Part shown: one piece after another, positions 40,801 to 48,731 of the stretch
Layout: each line of letters begins with the position of its first letter
Position numbering within the stretch: position 1 is the stretch's first letter
Assembly: GCF_033807715.1 (NCBI RefSeq)
Contig: NC_084596.1
Span: forward strand, 31,442,879-31,506,878
Source: Cololabis saira
Taxonomy: Eukaryota > Chordata > Actinopteri > Beloniformes > Belonidae
DNA length: 64,000 bases
Direction of reading: 5' to 3'
Translations under genes and position numbers: made by a program
The notes under the pieces: generated by a model
Seen by the model: only the letters and a program-made list of their open reading frames with translations
The model's database searches: none
What the model was told of the DNA's origin: nothing

Positions 40801-43800
40801 AAACAACCTAAAAGTTTAACAAAAAACTAAAACTTTTTGTGCTGAACACAAATATGATCTAGTTTGTATTGGTGACTTTTTCATGCAGATTCAGAAGGAC
40901 AAAAGGCCCTGTCCCAATACTCCCCCTACCCCTAGTTTTCATTCCTACCCCTAAATTCTGCGTGTTCCCGTGAGGGTAGTGGTGTCCCAATTCCTCTTTC
41001 CACCTAGTGGCAGTGAATAAAACTAGTGTAGTGGCTATGAATCTGTCCCTACGGATCAAGTGTTTTCCGATCCTCACTAGCTGATCTAGGGACAGAAAAA
41101 TTTCCCAGAATGCTTTTCGTCGTCATTTGCAGACTGAATCAAAAAAAAAACATGGCGGACATTTCTTATTTTTTAGTGAATAAAATCAATCTTTTGAGTT
41201 CGTTTCTGCATGAAAATGCGTTTTGATTACATTTCTAGCGAGAAATATATATTTTACTTTCATAATATTCACTCAGTGAATGTACATAATCACTCGTTTG
41301 CCCGTTTGCCGAAGATCACACCAGAATAAAGGCTGATTTATGGTTCCGCGTTACACCAACGCAGAGCCTACGCCGTGGGTTACGCCGTAAGCTCTGCGTT
41401 GGTGTAACGCGGAACCATAAATCAGCTCTGGAGCCGGCAGGCAGAAATCTCGAAATTTTCAGAGCAAATTTCTTAACAGGCGTAGCTACAACTGTTAGAT
41501 TTCATCTATTAAACCAACATTTATTTTCCTAAATGATTTATTTCAGCCAGCGCTAATTCTCAGCAGAGCTGCAGGTTTCTCCCCTGGGACGACGGCGCAG
41601 GTTGACCCGGCGATCACGTCTGTACTCCGGCTGCTGCTGCTCTGAGCCGGCGGCTCTTATCATCTCCGAAAACATCGGGTCAAATTTCTTAACAGGCGTT
41701 ATTTGGATAAACTGAGCCCAGGTTGGGGATCTTAACGGTTACTTTTACGCCTGAAAAAATATTAAAACTTAATAAAGTGGCATATTAACAGCGCTACAGC
41801 TGAAATTAAAACGGCTTTTGGCTCTCAGCTTCCTGATTTTAGGGGTGTTGCTGAAAGTAGGAGTTGTGGGAGTATTGGGACAGGACCCTGGGAAAATTTC
41901 AAGTGCCCTAAAATCTGTCCCTTCTTTTTTAGGGGTAGTGATAGTGAGGGAGGGCTAGTGGTAGAAAATGACCTTGGCTGCAGAACACTGGCTTCACGAG
42001 CCCCCAGTATTTTTTTTCTTACCTTATTATCTCACTGTTAGTACTTGAACTTCACATTTGACTGCTACTTGCCCGCTAGATCCAGTAATCACTGCTCTAC
42101 CTCAGTTGAGCTCCGGCAGGAAATTCAGGATGGTCGCATAAATGTTAAATCGTTTGAGACTGAATGGTATGATAAATCTAACTCATGATGAATCACAAAC
42201 GTAAATGTATATTTCCGCTGCATATACAGTTTCATTGTAAGGACATTTAATTCTGTTGATCAAGATGGAGTTTGTATTTAACAAGGAGATAAAGTGCAGG
42301 CATGAACCAAAATGCTTTAACTTACTTTATGCTTCTGTCTGAAAAAGTGTTCATCTCCTTTCTCGTGATGGCTGCATATTATACAACATTAACTCACTGT
42401 GATTCATAGTGTAACTTTCAGAGAATACCATCCACTAAAGATGGAAGGAATTTATTGCATTTTTAAATCCTAAAAGCCTCACAGAAAAATACGGAGAATA
42501 ATGATCTGTCTAAGGAGGAAGTAATCTAGAGAAAGTATTGGCTGAGAGATGTATGATATTTTGGTTTCAATAAGGGGGTCTCTGGTGTGAAAATGTTCCT
42601 GCTAAGAAGATTCCTGGAGGAAGACGGTGACCTTTCAAAATCCAGACATTACATTTAGCACTACAGAGCGGCTGGGTCAGGATGAGAGGGAGAAGCTCAT
42701 ATCATGTACTGTGACGCTCCGCTGAAAGCGCCTCTCATATTTGGGGATAATGAGCGTTGTAATTCCACCCAGGCAGTGAGTGGATTTCAGCTGAACGGCA
42801 GCCGGTTGAAGGAACAGTCGGACGTTCTCGCACTAATTTACCACGCTCCATTCAGCAGCTATAAAGCTTATTAATCACAGGTTTTTTTTATCTTTTAATA
42901 AAATACAAATTAGTAATAGGCAACTTTTGATTGTAAATCTCTGCTATTGGACATCAAATGGTCTGACGCAGAGCCTAAGAAACTTCTTCTTTTTTTTTTT
43001 TCCTTCTTCCCCCGAAATATGTATTGTTTGCTTTGTTTTTTCTATTTTGTTTTGGTCATTGTCAATAACAGCCTTGACTGAATTACGTTCACGTGCTGAA
43101 TATATGGAGACAGTTTTGTGTCCGCAGTGATAAAGGGTCGGAGCATTTGCCTATGAGGGCAATAAAAACCCTCATCCCCTGAATCATAGCTATTGTTCAC
43201 GAAAGCATTGAGCTGAAAAGGGGTTTCATGCTTCCATCAATACCCATCTACTGTACGAGGACTGCAGGTTCATTAAATCTTGATAATGCCAGTTGTCCTC
43301 TTTTCCTTTACAAATTAAAAGCAGCTGTTACAGTGGGTGTTGGTGGGGTTTTAGACCCATTGTGAAAGAGGTTTGGTCACCTGGTGGATAATGTTATTTA
43401 TTGTTGTAACATTTCACTTGATTTGATTTGAAAGTGGAAAAAAATCCAAGCACACCTTAAAGATTTGTAAACTGAATACAATCGGCTTAAAGTGAGCAAT
43501 TTGAAGTAGGAGTTTGCAGCGTTGAACTCTTTTTGCCGTACTCCATATTGAGATGCTTTCCAAGTCTTCTCGGCTGATTGCTGTCTTTTTTTTTTTTTTT
43601 TTTTTTTAGCACAAATTCTGCCAAATGCTGCAGAAATCGTTATGTGGCGGGGGGGATTAAATATGCAGACACCATACATTACTTTGAAAAATATGTATTA
43701 TGTAAAGCATGCTGTTTTTGTGTAACTGTTTTAACATGGCAGGTATTTTCAATATATGTTGTTATGTTTTCTTTTTTTCCATTTAAAGTTTTCCAAATGT

Positions 43801-44347
43801 GTCAGGTTCTTCCATGATGAAACATGCAGCTATAATGTTTCACAAATCCCTCCAGACCGAGTCAGTCTGGTTGTGGTTTTTGCTGTATCAAAAGAATGTG
43901 GCATGTTGATTTGGGGTTAAAACCATTCAAGTAGGACATGCACTGTAGCTAAAAGATGGCCACAGCCACTGTGACATCATCTACTGGTTTGTGGACTTTA
44001 ATTTTAAAACCTTGAGGAGCTTCAGTTTCTGTATTGTCTTAATTTTTCCGCCCCGGAAGATTTAGCATGTTTATCTCCTCTCAGCGCTAAGCTGACTCGT
44101 CGTTGGCTTCATGTTTGTCTATGTGTAACACGTAGGCTTTATTGATCACATTATTCTTCCCACGCGGACATTTTCAGAATGTTAAGTTGTGCTTTGAGAG
44201 GGTATTAGTTGCCTCAAATAACACGATCTCCTCCACTGTAATGCACGCGTCAAGCCTAATGGCATGTTCTTCTCTCACAGGGAGTACCTGGGACGGCAGC
44301 TCCAGTCCTCGGACCAGCAGCAGGCTCCCGCCGTGGCAGCTCGCTGA
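10697..44347 (+). CDS. atp6v1h: atp6v1h gene, complete coding region (13 coding exons, 483 codons)
   Basis: V-type proton ATPase subunit H is the cytosolic regulatory subunit that bridges V1 and Vo and silences ATP hydrolysis in free V1. Joined exons: 10697-10800, 13629-13728, 15145-15234, 15733-15846, 18825-18929, 19737-19796, 20773-20870, 22709-22901, 26287-26465, 27472-27597, 29516-29617, 32984-33097, 44281-44347. Every junction is GT-AG and phases agree. The sum is 1,452 nt, an open frame of 483 codons plus TGA, equal to the human length I remember. The product starts [20 protein letters not shown] and ends PAVAAR. The N-terminal part (about residues 1-350) is the ARM/HEAT-like superhelix and the rest is the C-terminal domain. 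The start at 10697 is the first ATG in the exon; mammals have MTK before this Met. The gene lies between rgs20 (divergent) and oprk1 (same strand). I saw no frameshift or missing segment. Confidence 0.97.
11055..11697. mobile_element. non-autonomous hAT element with perfect 8-bp target duplication
   Basis: The element is 11063-11689. It starts CAGAGCCGTCTGAGAGA and ends GCGGCGGCCCTG, the CAGnGCCG-type termini of hAT transposons. CATCTGAG is repeated exactly at 11055-11062 and 11690-11697. A second member of the same family, about the same length, is at 56919-57555. On the minus strand it retains a transposase N-terminal fragment, listed separately. An A-tract near 11590-11610 interrupts it. 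Confidence 0.92.
11225..11385 (-). pseudogene. relic N-terminus of ZMYM-like hAT transposase (short fragment)
   Basis: Minus-strand reading gives [20 protein letters not shown] followed by [18 protein letters not shown]. The second hAT copy at 56919-57555 has nearly the same peptide. This matches, from memory, the start of 'zinc finger MYM-type protein 1-like' proteins of fish, which are domesticated or active hAT transposases. Only this N-terminal piece remains and the catalytic region is absent, so it is non-functional. The boundaries are approximate. Confidence 0.6.
12085..12245. repeat. short interspersed repeat of unknown class
   Basis: A T-tract is followed by 'ccagtgctcctatctaagt', 'cagtcctgggcattgcc' and 'caggtctcctccttaacctg'. 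The wording is familiar from other fish introns, but I cannot name the family. It has no coding capacity and no clear termini. Confidence 0.35.
13629..13728 (+). CDS. atp6v1h: atp6v1h exon 3 (residues 35-68)
   Basis: Acceptor TCTTGTAG|AAGTCAG and donor CATCAG|GTGAAC. It encodes [20 protein letters not shown] and on to NEGHQ, and ends in phase 0. The segment aligns with human QMISAEDCEFIQRFE. Confidence 0.95.
13875..14886. mobile_element. 1.0-kb TIR element, Harbinger/ISL2EU-like
   Basis: The termini are an exact 18-bp inverted repeat: AGGGGTATTCCAGGAAGC at 13875-13892 and its complement at 14869-14886. The similarity extends inward more loosely (actcggag/ctccgag blocks). CAG flanks both ends, a possible 3-bp target duplication. 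The open frame at 14581-14793 has no family resemblance. The class is suggested by terminal sequence and memory; the TIR structure itself is certain. Confidence 0.8.
15049..15094. repeat. GT/GC-rich simple repeat before exon 4
   Basis: Alternating GT with GC interruptions, ending about 50 bases upstream of the exon 4 acceptor. Such purine-pyrimidine alternation can adopt Z-DNA; any effect on splicing is speculative. Confidence 0.7.
15145..15234 (+). CDS. atp6v1h: atp6v1h exon 4 (residues 69-98)
   Basis: Acceptor TTTTGCTCAG|TGTGCA and donor CTTCAG|GTACAC. It encodes [20 protein letters not shown] and on to IDDTLQ; 30 codons, phase 0 at both ends. A GT/GC-rich simple repeat (15049-15094) lies about 50 bases before the acceptor. 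Confidence 0.96.
15235..15732. other. atp6v1h intron 4
   Basis: About 500 bases of AT-rich DNA. I see nothing beyond the splice signals. Confidence 0.7.
15733..15846 (+). CDS. atp6v1h: atp6v1h exon 5 (residues 99-136)
   Basis: Acceptor GCCTATTAG|GAGAAC and donor CACATG|GTGAGT. It encodes [20 protein letters not shown] through LFTVHM; 38 codons, phase 0. The acceptor's pyrimidine tract is weak, but the peptide match to the family fixes the boundary. Confidence 0.95.
15847..18824. other. atp6v1h intron 5
   Basis: Non-coding. It contains a SINE/LINE-type tail with trinucleotide repeats at about 17085-17200 and an A-tract near 16900. The open frames on both strands near 16190-16583 look accidental. 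Confidence 0.65.
17085..17200 (+). repeat. retroposon 3' tail plus (TAG)n microsatellite
   Basis: The blocks 'gtaagttgctttggataaaa' and 'gcgtcagctaaatgacagta', followed by TAG/TAA repeats, are the familiar 3' tail of an abundant fish retroposon group. Only the tail is present. Confidence 0.5.
18825..18929 (+). CDS. atp6v1h: atp6v1h exon 6 (residues 137-171)
   Basis: Acceptor AATGTTAG|GCGGCG and donor TTCACAG|GTACAT. It encodes [20 protein letters not shown] then [15 protein letters not shown]; 35 codons, phase 0. Nearly identical to the human segment. Confidence 0.96.
18930..20772. other. atp6v1h introns 6 and 7
   Basis: Both introns flank the 60-base cassette exon 7 and are AT-rich. Intron 7 has a short (TA)n run near 20539-20554. 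I see no repeat element and no further exon. Confidence 0.6.
19737..19796 (+). CDS. atp6v1h: atp6v1h exon 7, isoform-type cassette (residues 172-191)
   Basis: Acceptor CTCCTGTTAG|AATCTA and donor AGTGAA|GTGAGT. It encodes [20 protein letters not shown]: 20 codons, phase 0 at both ends, so it can be skipped without shifting the frame. It sits where mammals carry the 18-residue alternatively spliced insert that separates the long and short forms of this subunit (SFD alpha/beta). The TGTGTG motif is consistent with a flexible loop. Skipping here is inferred. Confidence 0.9.
20773..20870 (+). CDS. atp6v1h: atp6v1h exon 8 (residues 192-224)
   Basis: Acceptor TCTTTGGCAG|AGCTCT and donor CAACTG|GTGAGT. 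It encodes [20 protein letters not shown] through WVEADGVN and two bases of Cys224. Confidence 0.96.
20871..22708. other. atp6v1h intron 8
   Basis: AT-rich DNA with an A-tract near 22250. I see nothing recognisable. Confidence 0.65.
22709..22901 (+). CDS. atp6v1h: atp6v1h exon 9 (residues 224-288)
   Basis: Acceptor TGTTTAACAG|CATCAC and donor TTCAGG|GTTAGT. The longest coding exon. It encodes [20 protein letters not shown] through [11 protein letters not shown], part of the ARM/HEAT-like superhelix, and ends in phase 0. Confidence 0.96.
22902..26286. other. atp6v1h intron 9
   Basis: 3.4 kb of AT-rich sequence with no identifiable repeat or exon. Confidence 0.65.
26287..26465 (+). CDS. atp6v1h: atp6v1h exon 10 (residues 289-348)
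   Basis: Acceptor GTGTGACAG|AATCTG and donor CCTCAG|GTACCC. It encodes [20 protein letters not shown] through LGESVQDL and two bases of Ser348. This segment ends the N-terminal domain and carries the acidic [11 protein letters not shown] stretch. Confidence 0.96.
26466..27471. other. atp6v1h intron 10
   Basis: About 1.0 kb, notable only for T-tracts (about 26502-26516 and 26541-26567) just after the donor. Confidence 0.65.
27472..27597 (+). CDS. atp6v1h: atp6v1h exon 11 (residues 348-390)
   Basis: Acceptor TTCACAACAG|CTCCTT and donor CTCAA|GTAAGA. It encodes [20 protein letters not shown] then [20 protein letters not shown]. This linker and start of the C-terminal domain is nearly invariant in the family. 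Confidence 0.96.
27598..29515. other. atp6v1h intron 11
   Basis: 1.9 kb of AT-rich DNA. The 120-codon open frame at 28803-29165 shows no codon bias, splice context or family resemblance and is left out as a gene. Confidence 0.6.
29516..29617 (+). CDS. atp6v1h: atp6v1h exon 12 (residues 390-424)
   Basis: Acceptor TATTTAATAG|GATCTT and donor AAACG|GTAAGG. It encodes [20 protein letters not shown] then [13 protein letters not shown] and two bases of Arg424. Confidence 0.96.
29925..30240 (-). mobile_element. LINE 3'-end remnant, minus strand, with GAT/AAT repeats
   Basis: The minus strand reads [20 protein letters not shown] followed by [15 protein letters not shown], the pattern of the C-terminal end of fish L2-like ORF2 proteins (RLWNSLPxEIRxxxSLxxFKxxLKT). 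The plus-strand phrase 'ggcgcctttcaaaaaactca' is the associated tail, ending in GAT/AAT/AAC simple repeats. It is truncated at the 5' end and broken. Confidence 0.6.
30590..31178 (+). mobile_element. LINE (L2/CR1-like) 3'-end remnant, plus strand
   Basis: The plus strand reads [40 protein letters not shown] and [20 protein letters not shown] in one open stretch. This is the well-known C-terminal region of fish non-LTR reverse-transcriptase proteins. The frame then shifts before the 'LKTHLF' block. The 3' tail 'taaagcaccttgaactgcc' is also typical. No reverse-transcriptase core is present, so the copy is dead. Confidence 0.75.
32984..33097 (+). CDS. atp6v1h: atp6v1h exon 13 (residues 424-462)
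   Basis: Acceptor TTCCATCTCAG|GGTGAT and donor AACTG|GTATGA. It encodes [20 protein letters not shown] then [17 protein letters not shown] and two bases of Trp462. Confidence 0.96.
34380..35360 (-). promoter_or_regulatory. CpG-rich promoter-like core inside intron 13, minus-strand orientation
   Basis: About 1 kb that is strikingly GC- and CpG-rich in an otherwise AT-rich intron. Read on the minus strand, four promoter motifs follow in order: a ZNF143/Staf-like CCCAGCATGCCTTGCG (about 35121-35136), a GC box (CCGCCCC on the plus strand, about 35110-35116), a CCAAT box (35085-35089) and a perfect CRE, TGACGTCA (35060-35067). No protein frame with family resemblance follows. A minus-strand AATAAA lies at 33919-33924. 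It may be an LTR or other mobile-element promoter, or an antisense non-coding RNA promoter. Activity is inferred. Confidence 0.5.
35911..36056. mobile_element. palindromic MITE with TTA target duplication
   Basis: The element is 35914-36053, with AGGCTGTTTATGGTTCTGCG at the left and its imperfect complement at the right, flanked by TTA on both sides. It has the same family and structure as 2004-2156, with a GC-rich centre of ACGC/GCGT blocks. Confidence 0.8.
38957..39120 (-). repeat. probable LINE 3' tail with (TTAG)n
   Basis: A TTAG tandem run (about 38961-38988) is followed by 'tagttgtagtttatttattc' and 'gtgcagtgcaggtgag'. This pattern is like minus-strand 3' ends of fish non-LTR elements. 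The assignment is from memory and tentative. Confidence 0.4.
41150..41325 (+). repeat. diverged single copy of the foldback 220-bp unit
   Basis: The blocks 'gcgttttgattacatttcta', 'tttcataatattcactcag' and 'gtttctgcatgaaaatgcg' match, with substitutions, the tandem unit of the foldback at 46009-52092, in left-arm orientation. Only one unit is present. Confidence 0.8.
41330..41427. mobile_element. palindromic MITE copy (short, right end degraded)
   Basis: Begins AGGCTGATTTATGGTTCCGC after TAA at 41327-41329 and ends with the inverted counterpart. The arms are almost perfectly complementary around a short GC-rich loop. The right flank lacks a clean TAA, so that end is degraded. Confidence 0.75.
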
Positions 44348-44650
44348 ACCCCTCCTGTGCACCTGTGTTTGCGTGGATGATTTTAACGCTGTACTGTAAC
44401 ACGCTCATTTTGTGTAATGATTGGAATAAAAATCCAACTGTGCCCCCCCCCCCCCCCCCCCCTTTCCAACTGGACCCCCAAATGACCCTCGACGTTACCT
44501 GATTCAGTGCTTTGTGTTGTGCCCTCAGCTCAGTGATGTGTGGTGACTGACGTCGCACTTTATGTATGTTGTAATGTACAAAACTGCTAGTTATTTAAGT
44601 CTTACATGTGAAAGTTCATATGAATTCCAATAAAGATGTTTACCCGTGGT
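44281..44650 (+). CDS. atp6v1h: atp6v1h exon 14: final residues, stop and 3' UTR
   Basis: Acceptor TTCTCTCACAG|GGAGTA. Coding runs 44281-44347, giving [20 protein letters not shown] then Arg and TGA at 44345-44347. The C-terminal tail is more diverged than the rest, as between other vertebrates. The 3' UTR continues past a proximal AATAAA (44425-44430) and a 20-base C tract (44443-44462) to a second AATAAA (44629-44634). GT-rich sequence follows the second signal, so the main 3' end is probably near 44650. Confidence 0.93.
44425..44430 (+). terminator. atp6v1h: proximal polyadenylation signal of atp6v1h
   Basis: AATAAA 78 bases after the stop codon. The usual cleavage zone 10-30 bases downstream coincides with the C tract at 44443-44462. 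Use of this signal is uncertain. Confidence 0.55.
44629..44634 (+). terminator. atp6v1h: distal polyadenylation signal of atp6v1h
   Basis: AATAAA followed within 20-30 bases by a GT-rich element (GTGGTGTTGGTGTGTTG), the classic downstream element. This is the likelier main 3' end. Confidence 0.75.
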
Positions 44651-46001
44651 GTTGGTGTGTTGCATCTCTCTTTTGGATGAAGATAAAAATGCTAAAGAAA
44701 AAATATGTTTGGCTTAATTCACTTGGTGAGATTGAGTTTTCAGACCAAGTGTAATTTGCCTTGCGTGGTAATTGCAGAACAAGATTTCTTACCATATTAT
44801 TAACATTCATATTTGCCCTTCAGGAAGAAGTTAGAATTATATAGTGGATAAAAGTAGTCTGTGGAAATTCATTGTGAAGCATTCATTCTGTTATATGCTC
44901 AGAAACCCCCCTCCCCCCCCAAGCCACACAACAAAGTGAAAGCTACTGTATAATATCCTTTGGGAAATTGTACAAAAGCCCAAATTCTCATGCACATGCC
45001 CCTAGTCGATTACCTGCCACCTATCCCTGTTTATTTCACCCTGATCTGCTACGGTTTGTTTGAAATTTCAAGGATGAGTAATGGGAATTATTGCCTTTTA
45101 TGGCTATTTGCTCATTTTTGTTGTCATTGATGAGGGCAAGAAAAAATTCCCCATCAGTATTTCAAAGATAATTTGGGGAAACAGACAAACTAACACCCTG
45201 TCTCGTCATTACTGCTGCAATTTAGATTCACCCATAGTTAAGCGTTTTCTGGTTAATTGTGCTCACTGCTTCTGTCTCCCATCTTCCATCATGTCTTTGT
45301 TGTGCAGCAAGTGAACTTTAACGTAAACAATGTTGTGAATGTCTTACATCGTTCAGTCAGTCTGAAATGGGAGAGGGCTGCAATCAGGGTTTGAATTAAA
45401 TGTCAGGCGTCTGACCTCGTTTCATCTGACTTGGACGCCGTGAACGGCTCGTCTGTTCAGATCATTCAGCTCAAGGCAGTCCCCAGTTTGTTTTTTTAAT
45501 TAAGTTTGGATTCTGTAACATGACCTGTTGACAAAGGAATGGAGATGAGTTTTAATTTCAACTAAGAGAATCTGTACTATTCCAAGTTCAGTTGCTGCAT
45601 TTTACTTTATTCCTTTAATTGGTGCCAGAAGAGCAGAGGAGACGAATCAATGACTCAGACAGCTGAGATAAAGCATCTTGACAGAAGAGTCCCATGTTCA
45701 GAAATATTTCACGCGCCAGATGTTATCTCCTCTCTGTCAGAAGTGCCGATTGTGAGTATGAAGGACCGGTTCTACAACGACGGGATCGAGTTCTCTTGAG
45801 TACAGAATGTTATTCCAACCCAATCGAGGTTGAAGTGATGACTCACACAGAAGCTTCCCAAAGCCAATATTCAAAACAACCAAATTGGCTCCAGAATTTC
45901 TAATAACACCTCAGATCAGAAAGTTTTTGCAGAATATTTTGAATATTTTGTTCCCACTCTGCTGCACCAACATCTGGGGAGTTTGAGGTGCATGGTTGTG
46001 T
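44651..46001. other. intergenic DNA downstream of atp6v1h
   Basis: About 1.35 kb with no recognisable gene or repeat between the atp6v1h 3' end and the foldback element. Confidence 0.6.
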
Positions 46002-46236
46002 TTGTATCCAACCCAGTCTCACACAAAAACGTACCCTGCCTACGTTGGTCCAAAGTGCAAAAACGTAGAGGGGCTACAATATTAGCCCTTGAAATGTATA
46101 ACTGTTACGTTTTTTTTAGCCCTTAAAACGTATAACTGTTACATTTTTCTGCCGATTTGTTTTGCGCCCAAGTCACGTGACTTAAGATTCTGGCCGTGAT
46201 ACCAACAAACACGGTGGACATTTTTCATTTTTGAGT

Positions 46237-47708
46237 GAAGAAAATCAATATTTTGAGTTAGTTTCTGCATAGAAATGCGTTTTGATTACATTTCTAGCAA
46301 TACATATTTCACTTTCATAATATTCACTCAGTAAATGTATATAATCTCTTGCTTGCTCGTGGTTGCAAGGTTTTTTCAGATCTCGTCGGAATAATGTAAA
46401 TCTGGAACGTTTTAAAAACGTGAAATGATTACATTTTTGGTTGCTGTACACGCTGTGAAGAAAATCAATATTTTGAGTTAGTTTCTGCATAGAAATGCGT
46501 TTTGATTACATTTCTAGCAATACATATTTCACTTTCATAATATTCACTCAGTAAATGTATATAATCTCTTGCTTGCTCGTGGTTGCAAGGTTTTTTCAGA
46601 TCTCGTCAGAATAATGTAAATCTGGAACGTTTTAAAAACGTGAAATGGTTACATTTTTGGTTGCTGTACACGCTGTGAAGAAAATCAATATTTTGAGTTA
46701 GTTTCTGCCTAGAAATGCGTTTTGATTACATTTCTAGCAATACATATTTCACTTTCATAATATTCACTCAGTAAATGTATATAATCTCTTGCTTGCTCGT
46801 GGTTGCAAGGTTTTTTCAGATCTCGTCAGAATAATGTAAATCTGGAACGTTTTAAAAACGTGAAATGGTTACATTTTTGGTTGCTGTACACGCTGTGAAG
46901 AAAATCAATATTTTGAGTTAGTTTCTGCATAGAAATGCGTTTTGATTACATTTCTAGCAATACATATTTCACTTTCATAATATTCACTCAGTAAATGTAT
47001 ATAATCTCTTGCTTGCTCGTGGTTGCAAGGTTTTTTCAGATCTCGTCGGAATAATGTAAATCTGGAACGTTTTAAAAACGTGAAATGGTTACATTTTTGG
47101 TTGCTGTACACGCTGTGAAGAAAATCAATATTTTGAGTTAGTTTCTGCATAGAAATGCGTTTTGATTACATTTCTAGCAATACATATTTCACTTTCATAA
47201 TATTCACTCAGTAAATGTATATAATCTCTTGCTTGCTCGTGGTTGCAAGGTTTTTTCAGATCTCGTCAGAATAATGTAAATCTGGAACGTTTTAAAAACG
47301 TGAAATGGTTACATTTTTGGTTGCTGTACACGCTGTGAAGAAAATCAATATTTTGAGTTAGTTTCTGCATAGAAATGCGTTTTGATTACATTTCTAGCAA
47401 TACATATTTCACTTTCATAATATTCACTCAGTAAATGTATATAATCTCTTGCTTGCTCGTGGTTGCAAGGTTTTTTCAGATCTCGTCAGAATAATGTAAA
47501 ACTGGAACGTTTTAATAACGTGAAATGGTTACATTTTTGGTTGCTGGACACGCTGTGGAAAAAATCAATATTTTGAGTTAGTTTCTGCATAGAAATGCGT
47601 TTTGATTACATTTCTAGCAATACATATTTCACTTTCATAATATTCACTCAATAAATGTACATAATCTCTTGCTTGCTCTGGTTGCAAGGTTTTTCAGATC
47701 TCGTCAGA
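46237..47708. repeat. 220-bp tandem satellite, left arm (7 units, last one shortened)
   Basis: The motif aaaatcaatattttgagtta recurs at 46241, 46461, 46681, 46901, 47121, 47341 and 47561, an exact 220-bp period. Units differ by a few substitutions, for example 'gcctagaaatg' in the third. The innermost unit is shortened where it meets unique arm sequence. The repeated 81-codon open frames here are artefacts of the tandem repeat. Confidence 0.95.
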
Positions 47709-48140
47709 ATACCCTGGCTACGTTGGTCCAAATGCAAAAACGTAGAGGGGTTACAATATTAGCCCTTGAAATGTATAACTGTTACATTTTTCTAGCCCTT
47801 GAAATGTATAACTGTTACATTTAAGGAAAAATAAAATTGCTGCCATTTCTTTGATTCTCGGTCTAAATTGCAATATTTTAAGATAGTTTCGCCATGAAAA
47901 GCAGATTTTATCATATTCATAGCAAGAAATATATTTTGGTTATTTTACCCTCATTTAATGGATCTTATTGACGGAAATGTATGAACCATGTGCTTGTTTT
48001 ACTTCCTTTGAGTAATAAAACCACCAATTCTCTTGCATGGCCCCGTTATTAAAATATATGCCAGGCCCAGTGCTTAATTTCTAAAGTGGGAGGTCCCGGA
48101 GCGCAGACGATGAGTGGCTCCGGTGCGAGAGAAAAAAAAA

Positions 48141-48166
48141 ACACACACACACACACACACACACAC
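48141..48166. repeat. (AC)n microsatellite in left arm
   Basis: Thirteen AC units after an A-tract, mirrored by the (GT)n at 50592-50619 in the right arm. Confidence 0.9.
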
Positions 48167-48410
48167 TGTTGAACTGTCCGTTTTGACGTTAACGGCGATT
48201 TTCACAATGATATCTGCAACATTTCTTAAGGCAGAAACACCACTGTATCATTGTTAATTACACAACATTAGTGGGTTAATTTCCTGCAAACCAATTTTCA
48301 TGTTTTTCCCTTCGATTGTGAGAAAAAAAAGAGTTGTTTCACGTTGAGAGCATCATGCCAGCCAATCAGAATCCTGGAAAAAACATCAACAAATGACACG
48401 TGTAACTTCC

Positions 48411-48455
48411 AGGCTGATTTATGGTTCCGCGTTACACCAACGCAGAGCCTACGGC
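48411..48455. repeat. half copy of the palindromic MITE, left arm
   Basis: Begins AGGCTGATTTATGGTTCCGC and stops inside the GC-rich centre, followed by unrelated sequence. The right arm carries the same truncated half at 50302-50346 in inverted orientation, broken at the same point. Confidence 0.8.
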
Positions 48456-48490
48456 GGAAGTGATACTAGTAGCTGATTGGCCGATATGTG

Positions 48491-48573
<83 letters not shown>

Positions 48574-48632
48574 CATCATCATTGCTACCACCATCATCAT
48601 CATCACCATCACCATCATCATCATCATCATCA
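48491..48632. repeat. (ATC)n microsatellite, left arm
   Basis: An interrupted ATC run of 142 bases. Its right-arm mirror is longer (50102-50267). Confidence 0.92.
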
Positions 48633-48731
48633 GTCAAGTCAAATTGCACGTGCGAGGTCCCGTTCATCGCTGCTTGCAGCTTTAATTTATATATAACTAT
48701 TTTAACATTTCTAAACACAAAAACACGAAAG

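Larger units (their letters stand above)
40908..41884. mobile_element. 977-bp TIR-bounded composite element
   Basis: An exact 17-bp inverted repeat, CCTGTCCCAATACTCCC (40908-40924) and its complement (41868-41884), bounds the unit. I see no matching target duplication. Inside are a stretch homologous to the 220-bp unit of the large foldback (about 41150-41325) and a copy of the palindromic MITE (41330-41427). Another fragment of the same terminus-type sequence follows at about 41905-41960. It has no coding capacity. Confidence 0.7.
33098..44280. other. atp6v1h intron 13 (11.2 kb)
   Basis: The largest intron. It contains a TTAA-flanked element (33379-36533) with a CpG-rich core, a probable retroposon tail (38957-39120), a TIR-bounded composite (40908-41884) and T- or G-rich simple tracts near 39700, 42990 and 43590. 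Stretches 36534-38950, 39900-40900 and 41900-44280 show nothing I can name. Confidence 0.65.

Noticed and set aside
46245..47150. Identical 81-codon minus-strand open frames (MQKLTQNIDFLHSVY...) at 46245 and 46905
   Set aside because: They are the same stretch of the 220-bp tandem repeat read twice. The frame spans the unit junction and has no family resemblance.
46237..47708. CRISPR-like regular direct repeats
   Set aside because: The 220-bp units are continuous tandem repeats without short repeat/spacer alternation, in a vertebrate genome.
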